The notes under the pieces: generated by a model
Databases searched by the model: none
The model's input: the letters and a program-made list of their open reading frames with translations, nothing else
What the model was told of the DNA's origin: nothing
Program-made: the position numbers and the translations under genes
Assembly (NCBI GenBank): GCA_965230795.1
Contig: OZ246020.1
Coordinates: forward strand, 2,046,001 to 2,110,000
Origin: PZPK01 sp965230795
Lineage (GTDB): Bacteria; Pseudomonadota; Gammaproteobacteria; Pseudomonadales; Oleiphilaceae
Reading direction: 5' to 3'
DNA length: 64,000 bases
Shown: positions 1 through 7,839 of the stretch, piece by piece
How positions within the stretch are numbered: the stretch's first letter is position 1
How the letters are laid out: every line of letters begins with the position of its first letter

Positions 1-1190
1 GCGAACTGGAAACACTCAGGCGACTGGGTGTTGAATTGATACAGGGCTATTTTTTGCAACGACCCCAGCCCGTTCCCGCGCCTATCGATATGGATAGCCT
101 CCATACGACGCAGAAAAAACCTCTGGCGGACTATTTGCTGGCACGCAGTCTGATCAGTTCACGCAATAGCTATCACTCAGACACCTCGGTGGCGAATATT
201 GTCAGAACCTTTCAGGATAATGTTGCACTGAATTCACTGGCGATTGTTGATGATGGCAAAACCGTTGGTGTGGTTCACCGCAAGCGTTTTTTAACCGAGA
301 TGAGCCGGCCCTTTGCCATGGATCTGAATGCGAGAAGGCCAATTCGCGATCTGATGGAAGACAACTTTCTACAGATTGACGGCAATTTTCGTATCGAGCA
401 GGTGAGTCGTCTGGTAACAGACCGGGCGCGGCTGCATGCAGAGGAAGATTTTGTGGTCACCGAACGGGGCAAGTTCAACGGCATGGGGCAGGTTGTCGAT
501 CTGCTTCGCCAGATTACCGAAATTCAGGTAAAAACCGCTCGCCATGCCAATCCTCTAACGATGTTGCCTGGCAATGTTCCCATCGGAGATTGTGTCGATC
601 GGCTGCTGCAGGAAGGTCAGTCTTTCGTCGTTTCCTATTTTGATTTGGATCATTTCAAGCCTTTCAACGATGCCTATGGATATGCCAAAGGCGATGCAGT
701 GTTACTGATGCTGGCAGAGCTACTGCAAAAGTACGTGCATCATGATTCTGATTTTATCGGCCACATCGGCGGGGATGACTTCATAGCCGTCACCAGCTCA
801 GGAGACTGGATGGATAAAACCTGTTCGGTAGTCAACGAGTTTGAACGGCGCGTTAAAAAATACTACTCCGACGAGGATGTGATGCGCGGCGGAATTCGCG
901 CCAACGATCGATTTGGCGAAACCCGGTTTTTCGGATTTGTCTCCATTTCAGTTGGCAGTATCGCGGTGGAGAAAGGGCAGTATCATTCCTTTCAGGAAGT
1001 CTCTGCAGATCTGGTTAACGTCAAACAGAGTGCGAAGCGTTCAGAAACGGCCAATATTGCTTTATTGGAGTCCGATAAGCTGTCCTACTACAGCTGTCGG
1101 AAAAATTGTGCATCGATCTTGAATCAGTCGATTCAGGAGAGCGTGCGTACCAGGGATCTTCCCCCGAAGGAAGCAAGTTCCAGTCACTAA
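1..1190 (+). CDS. EAL-CBS-GGDEF cyclic-di-GMP signalling protein (5'-truncated by window)
   Basis: Partial gene: the frame is already open at base 3 and the first residues (LGVELIQGYFLQRP) are the typical C-terminal end of an EAL phosphodiesterase domain, so the true start lies outside the window. A CBS-pair-like region follows (about bases 150-560), then a GGDEF domain (about 570-1060) with the signature GGDDF inside GHIGGDDFIAV and the upstream motif FDLDHFKPFND. The order EAL, CBS, GGDEF is a known architecture of proteins that make or break c-di-GMP, with the CBS pair sensing a nucleotide ligand. GGDDF is a tolerated variant, so cyclase activity is possible but not assured. The EAL catalytic residues cannot be judged here. 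It ends convergently with the lipoprotein gene at 1252. Confidence 0.9.
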   Translation, partial: ELETLRRLGVELIQGYFLQRPQPVPAPIDMDSLHTTQKKPLADYLLARSLISSRNSYHSDTSVANIVRTFQDNVALNSLAIVDDGKTVGVVHRKRFLTEMSRPFAMDLNARRPIRDLMEDNFLQIDGNFRIEQVSRLVTDRARLHAEEDFVVTERGKFNGMGQVVDLLRQITEIQVKTARHANPLTMLPGNVPIGDCVDRLLQEGQSFVVSYFDLDHFKPFNDAYGYAKGDAVLLMLAELLQKYVHHDSDFIGHIGGDDFIAVTSSGDWMDKTCSVVNEFERRVKKYYSDEDVMRGGIRANDRFGETRFFGFVSISVGSIAVEKGQYHSFQEVSADLVNVKQSAKRSETANIALLESDKLSYYSCRKNCASILNQSIQESVRTRDLPPKEASSSH

Positions 1191-1251
1191 CGCTCTCCGT
1201 CTGTTGATGGTTTCAGGCGGATGCTGTTGCCATAGAGACGGTTCACCTGGA

Positions 1252-2874
1252 TCAGTTGGGCAGGCGTGCGATTTCCGGTCGAAGCAGGTTGTGCAGACCA
1301 TCACTCAGTGTGTTGCTCTGATATTGATAGGCATAGTTATGCATTTCAATCAGAGCGCCACTGGCATCGAAGCTTTCTTCCGTTATGGACTCAACATGGT
1401 TGAGCAGGGTGTGGGTATAGGTACGGGCAAATTCAGGTTGGCCGTCACCGTCAATGTCGAATGACTCGTTAATTAAGTTACCCAGTTCATCGTATGATTT
1501 GGTGCTGATTTCATCGGCTCCCGGGTTTGTAGCGTAGTCCACATCCACCTCAGTGCGGACCAGATTGCTCCACTGGTCATAATGGTAGCTGTACATCTCG
1601 TCAACGGATCCGTTGTTGTCGGCATCAACCTCCTCGGTGGAAAGACGTCCCTGTGCATCGTAGGTGAGTCGGTAGCTCGCATCGAAGGAAGCATCAAATT
1701 CGAAATCCACCAGAATCTCTGCCAGGTTCTCCGCCTCATAGCGGTAAAAGGTGATGCGTTCGTCAATTCCATCGCCATTGAAATCTTCCAGAACCCGAAG
1801 CACCCGACCCATATCATCGTATTGAGTTTCGGTTTCCTCCGTCACAATGTCGGTATCCGGATGATGGACCCGGTTGAAACGCAGGCGACCCAGATCATCG
1901 TATTCATAAGACGTCTTGGAGAGTAATACGCCATTACTGAATAGTTTCTGGCTGAGCGTTCGTCCCTGCGAATCAAGATCATATTCAGTAAGGTTGATGG
2001 TACCGCCAAGGCTTTGTTGAACACTTGTCTTGCTAGCGGTATAGGTATACACGCTTGTTGAACTTCCAGAAGGTTTTTCCGCGTCGATGGTTTTCAGCTT
2101 TCCGTCGGCCGTCCAGGTGAACTCATAGCGTTCTTCCTGAGCTCCCTGACCATCTGTGTTGACTGCACGGCGCTCAACAAAACCATTGGCATCATACAGG
2201 AAGGTTTCGATGGCTGGAGCGCTGAGATCAAAGGTTTCCGACACCAGCGTAATCTGCTCGCTTTCAATCAGAATACCTGCCAGTTCGTAAAGTAATGCAA
2301 TGGTGTCGCGGTAGTCGGCGTTGGGATCGCCACCGCCCTGACGAATGACCAAATCATTGGGAGACTCGCTAACAAAACGTGACATGGGATAGTCAAAATT
2401 GAATGTCTCGGCACTTGCTAGTTCGTCATGAAGAAGACCAAGTTGAATGCCTTCTGTTGCCGGTTCCTGATCCAGTGCCAGAAGCAGCGTGACACGATTA
2501 ATGGCGCGATCAAAATCTGTCACGTTATGTTGCGGGCCAAATTCGCGAAGAAGGCTTTCTGCGTCTATTGGCAACTGTGCCACTAACAAAGCGGGCAGAT
2601 CGATGTTTGCAGATGCCGTGGTCGAGGCGATCTCTGTCGAGCCAAGCATGAATGTAATGGATTCTCCGGTCCGATAAGTGAAGCGGCCATTCGCATCCAG
2701 AGTTCCCGATTGGGTCGCGGTTTCGTAGCCCAATCCGCTGATGGTGATGCCCGAGATCTGACCGCTTAAAAATTCGTCACTGCCAACTGCCGATTGACTG
2801 GAGCTTCCACCTCCGCCTCCGCTGCAGGCTGCCAAAATAATGGTGCTGAAAACTAATAGGGCTCTGTACAACAT
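1252..2874 (-). CDS. Large lipoprotein with RHS-like and EF-hand-like repeats
   Basis: The N-terminus MLYRALLVFSTIILAACSGG is a lipoprotein signal with lipobox LAAC, followed by a Gly/Ser-rich linker, so the protein is expected to be membrane-anchored, probably in the outer membrane. The first half has beta-rich segments with a carboxypeptidase-regulatory-like look (GTLDANGRFTYRTGES). The second half has repeated units of the form YDDLGRLRFNRV and YDAQGRLSTEEVD, which resemble RHS/YD repeats. They are interspersed with acidic loops such as DFNGDGIDER and DIDGDGQPEF that resemble calcium-binding EF-hand loops. No enzyme domain is visible. It is monocistronic and faces away from the sRNA/VPLPA-CTERM locus. 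Specific function unknown. Confidence 0.8.
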   Translation of the reverse strand: MLYRALLVFSTIILAACSGGGGGSSSQSAVGSDEFLSGQISGITISGLGYETATQSGTLDANGRFTYRTGESITFMLGSTEIASTTASANIDLPALLVAQLPIDAESLLREFGPQHNVTDFDRAINRVTLLLALDQEPATEGIQLGLLHDELASAETFNFDYPMSRFVSESPNDLVIRQGGGDPNADYRDTIALLYELAGILIESEQITLVSETFDLSAPAIETFLYDANGFVERRAVNTDGQGAQEERYEFTWTADGKLKTIDAEKPSGSSTSVYTYTASKTSVQQSLGGTINLTEYDLDSQGRTLSQKLFSNGVLLSKTSYEYDDLGRLRFNRVHHPDTDIVTEETETQYDDMGRVLRVLEDFNGDGIDERITFYRYEAENLAEILVDFEFDASFDASYRLTYDAQGRLSTEEVDADNNGSVDEMYSYHYDQWSNLVRTEVDVDYATNPGADEISTKSYDELGNLINESFDIDGDGQPEFARTYTHTLLNHVESITEESFDASGALIEMHNYAYQYQSNTLSDGLHNLLRPEIARLPN

Positions 2875-3152
2875 GGCTTTTCCCGTAATAACGAATATCG
2901 AATGGTGATGACAAGACGATTCTGTTGTTCGCTCAGCTCAGTGAAATGCCGAGCCAGAAATATGACATATGCAGCGATGGCGCGAGTATGAGAGTCAAAT
3001 ATGACGGAAAGGTGACGAACGTGAGGAGCGGCTGTCGTGAATTACAAATCTGTTAACCCTTTCGCACTAATTTCCTGATACCTGGTAGTAGAAAGGGGGG
3101 GCTTTCCAAGTTAGAACGATTGTTAAAATCGCGTTTCAAGGTACGGATTGTT

Positions 3153-3181
3153 CTGACAATTCGGATATAACGGTCTAAAAT
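3153..3181 (+). promoter_or_regulatory. Sigma-70 type promoter of the candidate sRNA
   Basis: CTGACA at 3153-3158 (5 of 6 matches to TTGACA), a 17-bp spacer, and TAAAAT at 3176-3181 (5 of 6 matches to TATAAT). The predicted transcription start is about 3187-3190, inside the palindrome TGACATGTCA (3183-3192), which could be an operator. The spacing and its position just ahead of a hairpin and terminator support it. There is no experimental evidence. Confidence 0.55.
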
Positions 3182-3187
3182 ATGACA

Positions 3188-3264
3188 TGTCAATGTCGTC
3201 TTCGGGCGAGGTTGGCAAAACCTAGTTAAGTTGTTTGCCCGTATTTGCGTACGGGCTTTTTTTT
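3188..3264 (+). ncRNA. Candidate trans-acting small RNA targeting surface-protein ribosome-binding sites
   Basis: A stretch of about 77 nt with the layout of an Hfq-type sRNA. It has a promoter at 3153-3181. A 5' hairpin follows: CAAT/GTTG outer stem, one G-G mismatch, then TCGTC/GGCGA around a TTCG tetraloop (3191-3214). Next come an unpaired or loop-presented region (3215-3236) and a Rho-independent terminator (3237-3264). Bases 3221-3238 are perfectly complementary over 18 nt to 3578-3595, which includes the AGG of the ribosome-binding region of the VPLPA-CTERM gene at 3607. Partial complements precede the genes at 4454, 7840, 19827 and 42806. Alternatively the region is a cis-acting leader whose GGCAAA (3214-3219) and TTTGCC (3234-3239) form an antiterminator. 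No known RNA family was recognised. Confidence 0.55.
3237..3264 (+). terminator. Rho-independent terminator of the candidate sRNA
   Basis: A 7-bp perfect stem GCCCGTA (3237-3243) and TACGGGC (3250-3256) with a 6-nt loop, followed directly by eight T residues (3257-3264). No open reading frame ends just upstream on this strand, so it most likely ends a short non-coding transcript. Confidence 0.75.
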
Positions 3265-3577
3265 GGAGTCGCTCGGATACTGATTGTAAGTGACGCCTAA
3301 CCTCCTTCACCAAGACCCTCTCTAAATTACTGACATAAAACAAAGTTTCCTCTTTGGCGAATTTCTGTTCAATTGTTACAGACTGTAAAGAATATTTAAT
3401 ATTGAGTCACATACTTATAACCAAATTGTAAGAAAGCGTCTCTAGCATGCGCAGTGACTTGAGGGATCTACACAAGTCGACAATCAAAATTGCTGACTTG
3501 GGTAATCCAAGAGTCAGTTCGAAGTGGTTGCCTGGTACGGAGACTGAGGCGCTGTTTCGGCGTTTACGCATATATGT

Positions 3578-3595
3578 GCAAACAACTTAACTAGG
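3578..3595 (+). promoter_or_regulatory. 5'-UTR element at the RBS of the 3607 gene, complementary to the candidate sRNA
   Basis: GCAAACAACTTAACTAGG, the exact reverse complement of 3221-3238. It runs into the Shine-Dalgarno region (AGGAG at 3593-3597), 11-29 nt before the ATG at 3607. Pairing would block ribosome entry. The core ACTTAACTRGG recurs before tpsA and the other two VPLPA-CTERM genes. Confidence 0.55.
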
Positions 3596-3606
3596 AGAGC
3601 TTAATA

Positions 3607-4404
3607 ATGAATTTGAAAAAAATCGGTTTGGCCCTGGCTGTTTCTGCTGCGGCTACTTCTGCGAATGCTGCTTGGGAAACTGGAACAGCTGGCGTTGGTG
3701 AATTGGTATTGTCCGTTTGGAACACGGCTACTGGCAATTCTTTCACTCAGGATCTGGGAATCAGCGTTGACGACACAAGCATCATGGGAAGCGCAGGCTT
3801 TTCTTTGAACTTGGATGTTGACGGTCTGACTCACGTGGGTGGCTCTGCCGCTGCTGGCGACCTGATGTGGAACGTTGGCGGTTTCGCGAATGATCTGGCA
3901 AGCGTTCAGGCTACCGGTGATTTCGCTGACCTTTCAATTTACTTGACTCAAGTGACTGATCCAGGTCCTGCGACTCACGCCTTTGCGAACCTGGCAACAG
4001 TTGGTAGCCCACGTTTTGCAGACTACAACACTCACCTGCAAAACAACGCTGACATCGTTGGTTCCGTTGCCAACCCTACATTTTTGCTGGATAGCACTGA
4101 AGAGCTGACTGCAGCCAGCGAAAATGTTTGGGGTACGAGTGTTCGTAACCTGAGTGCTACAGCTCTCGCTTCTGAAGCGTCTGCTGGTGCCAACGGTGAC
4201 TCACTGTACGCTTACAGCTTCCGTCTGGATCAGACTGGTGGTGGCGCTACAGTTCAATCACAAGGCACTTGGACCTTGGATGCTGCTAGCGGTCTGTTGA
4301 ACTACGGTTCCGTTGCTGCTGTTCCAGTTCCTGCTGCAGTCTGGATGTTCGCTTCCGGTCTGGTAGGCCTGGCTGGCGTTGCGCGTCGCAACAAAAAAGC
4401 TTAA
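3607..4404 (+). CDS. VPLPA-CTERM sorting-domain surface protein
   Basis: A 265-aa exported protein. The N-terminus has a Sec signal peptide ending ATSANAA. The C-terminus has the tripartite exosortase sorting tail: VPVPAAVWMF, a hydrophobic segment, then RRNKKA. This class (VPLPA-CTERM) is the substrate of exosortase XrtD, which is encoded at 59028. The mature region is rich in Gly, Ala, Asn and Asp, with no recognisable enzyme domain. Codon choice is strongly biased to GCT, GGT, CTG and CGT, which suggests high expression. The start is supported by AGGAG about 9 nt upstream. The gene downstream (4454) lies 49 bp away and is probably cotranscribed. Its RBS overlaps the predicted sRNA target site. 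Exact function unknown; a matrix or surface component is likely. Confidence 0.85.
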   Translation: MNLKKIGLALAVSAAATSANAAWETGTAGVGELVLSVWNTATGNSFTQDLGISVDDTSIMGSAGFSLNLDVDGLTHVGGSAAAGDLMWNVGGFANDLASVQATGDFADLSIYLTQVTDPGPATHAFANLATVGSPRFADYNTHLQNNADIVGSVANPTFLLDSTEELTAASENVWGTSVRNLSATALASEASAGANGDSLYAYSFRLDQTGGGATVQSQGTWTLDAASGLLNYGSVAAVPVPAAVWMFASGLVGLAGVARRNKKA

Positions 4405-4453
4405 GTCACAAGAATAAAGTATTCATTAACTAGGTTAATATAGGATTTTTATC

Positions 4454-5995
4454 ATGAAACTGAACAAACTTTCTGCCGCGATCGCAGCCACACTGGTTGC
4501 CGGTCAAGCGATGGCTTTGGATATTAACGTTGATCCAGTAGACATCGACTTCCAAATCTCCGGTGCAACCGCTGCAAACAAGCAGGTTAACACCTACATT
4601 TCTTCTCTGTGTGACATCGCTACTCAGGACAACTACAACGACGTTTCCGAGTCTGACGAAGCTTTGGCTACCTTCTGTACAGTTCCTGCCAGTGCAGGTC
4701 TGTTCGCAACTGACAAAAACGTACTGTTCCGTAAGGAAAACGGTGGTTCTTCAACGGGTGTTGCGCCTGTAACCACTCAGGGTACGGTTCTGGCCCTGGA
4801 TATGTTCAACGGTGGTTGTGTTGAGACTGTACCCGGTACCGCAACGACTGCGGGTGAATTCCGTTGCCCAGACGCAAAAATCAACCTGCCAGCACAAGTA
4901 GGTATCTCTGACGTTGAGCCTGAGCTGTTCGTTATCGCTGCAAACGGTTCCAAAACAGTTGATCTGACTGCGCCTCTGAACGTTAGCCCTGTTAATGCCC
5001 AGACTTTCGGTATCGTGGTTTCACCTGGTCTGCGTGACGCGCTGCAAGCTGCTCAAGGCCTGACTGTTGGTTCTGACGAAGTGGTTGATATGCCTTCCAT
5101 GTCTTCTGACCTGATCGCTAACATCTTTGCTGGTAACGTTCAGGACTGGTCAGAGCTGAAAGGTATCGGTGGTGTGCCAATCACTACTGGTGCTGGTCTG
5201 AAGGCTGCTAACCTGGGTGGTGAAGCGGTTAACGTCTGTGTGCGTACGCCTGGTTCCGGTACCCAAGCTCAGTTCAACGCTTTCTACATGGGTAACTCTT
5301 GTAACTATCGTGGTGCTGGAAGCCTGGCATTCGTAGGTAAGGATACTGTTCTTGATTCCAATGGTGTTGAAAACGACAGCCCGGTTCCTACTTTCTTCGG
5401 CAGTGCATTGCCTGGACCTCACGTTCACAAGAACAAGGGTTCTTCCGACATGGGTAAGTGTCTGACCAACGTGACTGCTGATGATCGCTGGGCAATCGGT
5501 ATCCAGTCTCTGGAGAAAGTTGACGAAGGTCGTACTAACCGTAACGACTTCAAATATGTTGCAATCGACGGTGTCACACCGACTCTGGAAAACGTTGCAG
5601 CAGGTCTTTACCAGAACTGGGCAGCTCTGACTATCCAGTGGAGAACTGACGTAATCACTAATGGTTCTGACCTGGAAATCCTGGCTGACGAATTCGTTCG
5701 CATCGCTCAGGACAAAGGCGACATCGTTGCATTCAACACCAGTCTGCAAACTGATGATGCATCTACCAGCAGCGACGACCGTCCCGTTGGTGGCTTCAAC
5801 ACACCAGAAATTCTGGATGGTGGTGTCGCTGCGAACGTTGGTACACTGGCTTTCGCTCAAGGTGCTCTGCAGCCTTCTTTCCCATTCGATCCTAGCAACC
5901 CTGTGATTCCTTTCAACCAGGGTCTGGTTGGTCCTAGCTCTTGTGCAGTACCAACTTACAATGCTGTTGGTATCGACGTGACTCAGCAAAACTAA
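4454..5995 (+). CDS. PstS-like periplasmic substrate-binding protein
   Basis: A 513-aa protein with a signal peptide (cleavage after AGQAMA). Segments such as IFAGNVQDWSELKGIGG and VRTPGSGTQAQF resemble the ligand-binding loops of phosphate-binding PstS and related type-2 periplasmic binding proteins. It is longer than typical PstS (about 320-350 aa), and no ABC permease or ATPase gene is nearby, so the ligand and any transporter are unknown. Codon use is as strongly optimised as in the preceding VPLPA-CTERM gene. An AGGA Shine-Dalgarno sits at 4442-4445. TTAACTAGGTT at 4426-4436 is complementary to bases 3219-3229 of the candidate sRNA. A strong terminator follows, so 3607-5995 looks like a two-gene operon. 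It could be a phosphate or organic-ligand scavenger, or a secreted structural protein with this fold. Confidence 0.7.
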   Translation: MKLNKLSAAIAATLVAGQAMALDINVDPVDIDFQISGATAANKQVNTYISSLCDIATQDNYNDVSESDEALATFCTVPASAGLFATDKNVLFRKENGGSSTGVAPVTTQGTVLALDMFNGGCVETVPGTATTAGEFRCPDAKINLPAQVGISDVEPELFVIAANGSKTVDLTAPLNVSPVNAQTFGIVVSPGLRDALQAAQGLTVGSDEVVDMPSMSSDLIANIFAGNVQDWSELKGIGGVPITTGAGLKAANLGGEAVNVCVRTPGSGTQAQFNAFYMGNSCNYRGAGSLAFVGKDTVLDSNGVENDSPVPTFFGSALPGPHVHKNKGSSDMGKCLTNVTADDRWAIGIQSLEKVDEGRTNRNDFKYVAIDGVTPTLENVAAGLYQNWAALTIQWRTDVITNGSDLEILADEFVRIAQDKGDIVAFNTSLQTDDASTSSDDRPVGGFNTPEILDGGVAANVGTLAFAQGALQPSFPFDPSNPVIPFNQGLVGPSSCAVPTYNAVGIDVTQQN

Positions 5996-6020
5996 GTTTC
6001 GCTTGGTTTAGCAAGTCGTC

Positions 6021-6051
6021 AAGGCGCCCCTTGTGGGCGCCTTTTCTTTTT
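6021..6051 (+). terminator. Rho-independent terminator after the PstS-like gene
   Basis: A 9-bp perfect stem AAGGCGCCC (6021-6029) and GGGCGCCTT (6035-6043) with loop CTTGT, followed by a T-rich run to 6051. It lies 26 nt after the stop codon at 5995. Confidence 0.9.
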
Positions 6052-6133
6052 ATGGTGTAGTTTTCGTTGGTTTATTGCACGGCAACACAGAATATTACGC
6101 TTTGTAACACAGCTTTAACCTGACGAATTTAAA

Positions 6134-7747
6134 GTGCTCGCTTTTAATCATAAGCACAAATCCATGCGTTGTTTTTTCTCTAATCCAGTTCGCCATCTTG
6201 GTTTCCTGTCGTTCTATCTGGTTCTCGGTGTGGTGTTATCCCCATCCGCGGGGGCGGTCACCTTTATCGACATCTGGGAGTACAAGGTCGAAGGTAATTC
6301 CATCCTTGATACGGAGCTGATCCAGCGCCGGCTAAAGCCCTATCTTGGTCCTGCCCGTACGCTTGCCGACGTCGAGGACGCAGCGGCAACACTGCAAAAC
6401 GAGTACAAACTGGCTGGCTATCCGGCGGTGTTTGTCGATATTCCGCCACAGACCGTCATCAATGGTGTGTTTCACCTTCAGGTCACAGAAACCAGACTCA
6501 GACGCGTGCGTATTGAGGGTGCCAAGTACTTTCTTCCCAGCCTGATTCGCAAAACCGTACCTTCGCTTGAAACCGGTCGACCACTGAGTCTGCCGGATTT
6601 GCAGCAGGACATGCGCTACGCCAACGCCATTAATTCCGATTTACGCGTTATTCCGGTACTGAAACAGGGGCCAACCCCCGATACCGTCGATCTGGAATTG
6701 AGCATAGAAGATGACTTTCCGCTTACAGGCGGTATCGAACTGAATAACTATCACACCGAGACCACCACTGATACGCGTCTCAATTTCGATATTGGCTACA
6801 ACAATCTATGGCAGCGATACCACAGCTGGTCATTACAGGCTCAGGTTACGCCCGAAGACACCAGTGAGGTCAGAGTTCTGTCCACCAACTACATCATGCC
6901 CGTGGGTTTGAAAGGGGATAAAGCGGCATTTTATGCGGTCAGTTCTGATTCGGACATCAGCACGCTTGGCGATATTCAGGTAGTGGGCGAGGGCTTTATT
7001 CTGGGTGGTCGCTACATTACGCCGTTTTTCCAAAGTGAAAAAGGCATGCATACCCTGATTCTGGGCGCCGATTACAAAGACTTTGACGAGGTTATCGACT
7101 CGGGTGGTCAACAGAAAACCCCCATTGACTATATGAGTTTTACGGCCCAGTACAGCAGCTTCAGAAGGACGTCGGATTGGTCCGAGAGCGCATCGATTGC
7201 ACTGACTTTCGGTGTTCGCGAGATCTTTAATGACAACGACGAGTTTCATAACAAACGCGCATTGAGCGAACCCAACTTCACGCTGTTAAAAGCCAACTAT
7301 GAGCGCAGTATTCCATTGGAAAAAGGCTGGTCCTTTACCGGTAAATTCAAGGCCCAGGCCACGGATGTTCCGCTGGTCAGTAATGAGCAGTTTTCTGCGG
7401 GCGGAGTCAATTCCGTGCGCGGTTATTTTGAGTCGCAGGTGTCGGCAGATACCGGTCTAACCGGAAGTTTTGAACTGGAATCGGCTAACTATGCGCCGGC
7501 CTCACAGTGGTTTAATCGTTTTAATCTGGTGTTCTTTATTGAAGGTGCGCATATGCGCAATCGCGATACCCGCTCCATCAGCGAGGAAAAACGAATCTTC
7601 AGTCTCGCCTCTGCCGGATTCGGCTTCAGGGCGCGACTGTTCGGCGACCTGTCGATGACGTTTGATACCGGTATTGCACTGGCTGACGAGGAACCCATTG
7701 AGCGCCATGACCTTAAGTCGGTCGGCAGCATTCGCTGGGATTTTTGA
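6134..7747 (+). CDS. TpsB outer-membrane transporter (ShlB/FhaC family)
   Basis: A two-partner secretion pore that exports the TpsA protein encoded 92 bp downstream. After a signal peptide ending SPSAGA there are POTRA-type modules (about residues 40-190; for example VEGNSILDTELIQRRLKPYL). A C-terminal 16-strand type beta-barrel (about 200-537) ends in the terminal aromatic signature IRWDF. The barrel contains GGVNSVRGYFES, the conserved VRGY motif of the ShlB/FhaC/HecB family that lies in loop L6 inside the pore. The start is uncertain: GTG at 6134 or ATG at 6164, neither with a good Shine-Dalgarno; the ATG gives the more usual signal peptide. Length (about 530 aa) fits the family. Confidence 0.92.
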   Translation: MLAFNHKHKSMRCFFSNPVRHLGFLSFYLVLGVVLSPSAGAVTFIDIWEYKVEGNSILDTELIQRRLKPYLGPARTLADVEDAAATLQNEYKLAGYPAVFVDIPPQTVINGVFHLQVTETRLRRVRIEGAKYFLPSLIRKTVPSLETGRPLSLPDLQQDMRYANAINSDLRVIPVLKQGPTPDTVDLELSIEDDFPLTGGIELNNYHTETTTDTRLNFDIGYNNLWQRYHSWSLQAQVTPEDTSEVRVLSTNYIMPVGLKGDKAAFYAVSSDSDISTLGDIQVVGEGFILGGRYITPFFQSEKGMHTLILGADYKDFDEVIDSGGQQKTPIDYMSFTAQYSSFRRTSDWSESASIALTFGVREIFNDNDEFHNKRALSEPNFTLLKANYERSIPLEKGWSFTGKFKAQATDVPLVSNEQFSAGGVNSVRGYFESQVSADTGLTGSFELESANYAPASQWFNRFNLVFFIEGAHMRNRDTRSISEEKRIFSLASAGFGFRARLFGDLSMTFDTGIALADEEPIERHDLKSVGSIRWDF

Positions 7748-7816
7748 CAGCAATTATTATCGCCGCAGGGCAATGTATAAGCAGAAGATCAATAAGTCCC
7801 GCCAAGGGGCACAGCT

Positions 7817-7830
7817 GACAACTTAACTGG
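7817..7830 (+). promoter_or_regulatory. Surface-gene 5'-UTR motif before tpsA
   Basis: GACAACTTAACTGG lies 10-23 nt before the ATG at 7840. It matches the shared motif AACAACTTAACTRGG. It can pair with the candidate sRNA over 14 nt, with 11 consecutive Watson-Crick pairs (7818-7828), one terminal C-G pair and two G-U wobbles. Confidence 0.45.
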
Positions 7831-7839
7831 AAGCAAAGC

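Larger units (their letters stand above)
2875..3606. other. Intergenic region carrying a candidate sRNA gene
   Basis: This 732-bp gap between divergent genes contains no convincing protein gene. Its main content is the candidate sRNA at 3188-3264 with its promoter and terminator, and the long 5' region of the VPLPA-CTERM gene at 3607. A 10-bp perfect palindrome TGACATGTCA lies at 3183-3192, on the predicted sRNA start point. An 18-bp perfect inverted repeat pairs 3221-3238 with 3578-3595. AT-rich sequence around 3370-3430 may hold the promoter of the 3607 gene, but I could not assign -35/-10 boxes with confidence. Confidence 0.6.

Noticed and set aside
3440..3606. A GEMM-type c-di-GMP riboswitch before the 3607 gene
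   Set aside because: The conserved GEMM core elements (the GAAA tetraloop helix and the GCAAAGCC/GGTAGCGGGG segments) are absent.
5150..5989. A 279-codon antisense frame opposite the PstS-like gene
   Set aside because: It is produced by the strong codon bias of the real gene; the translation is Thr/Ser/Cys/Val-rich, with no start context or domain.
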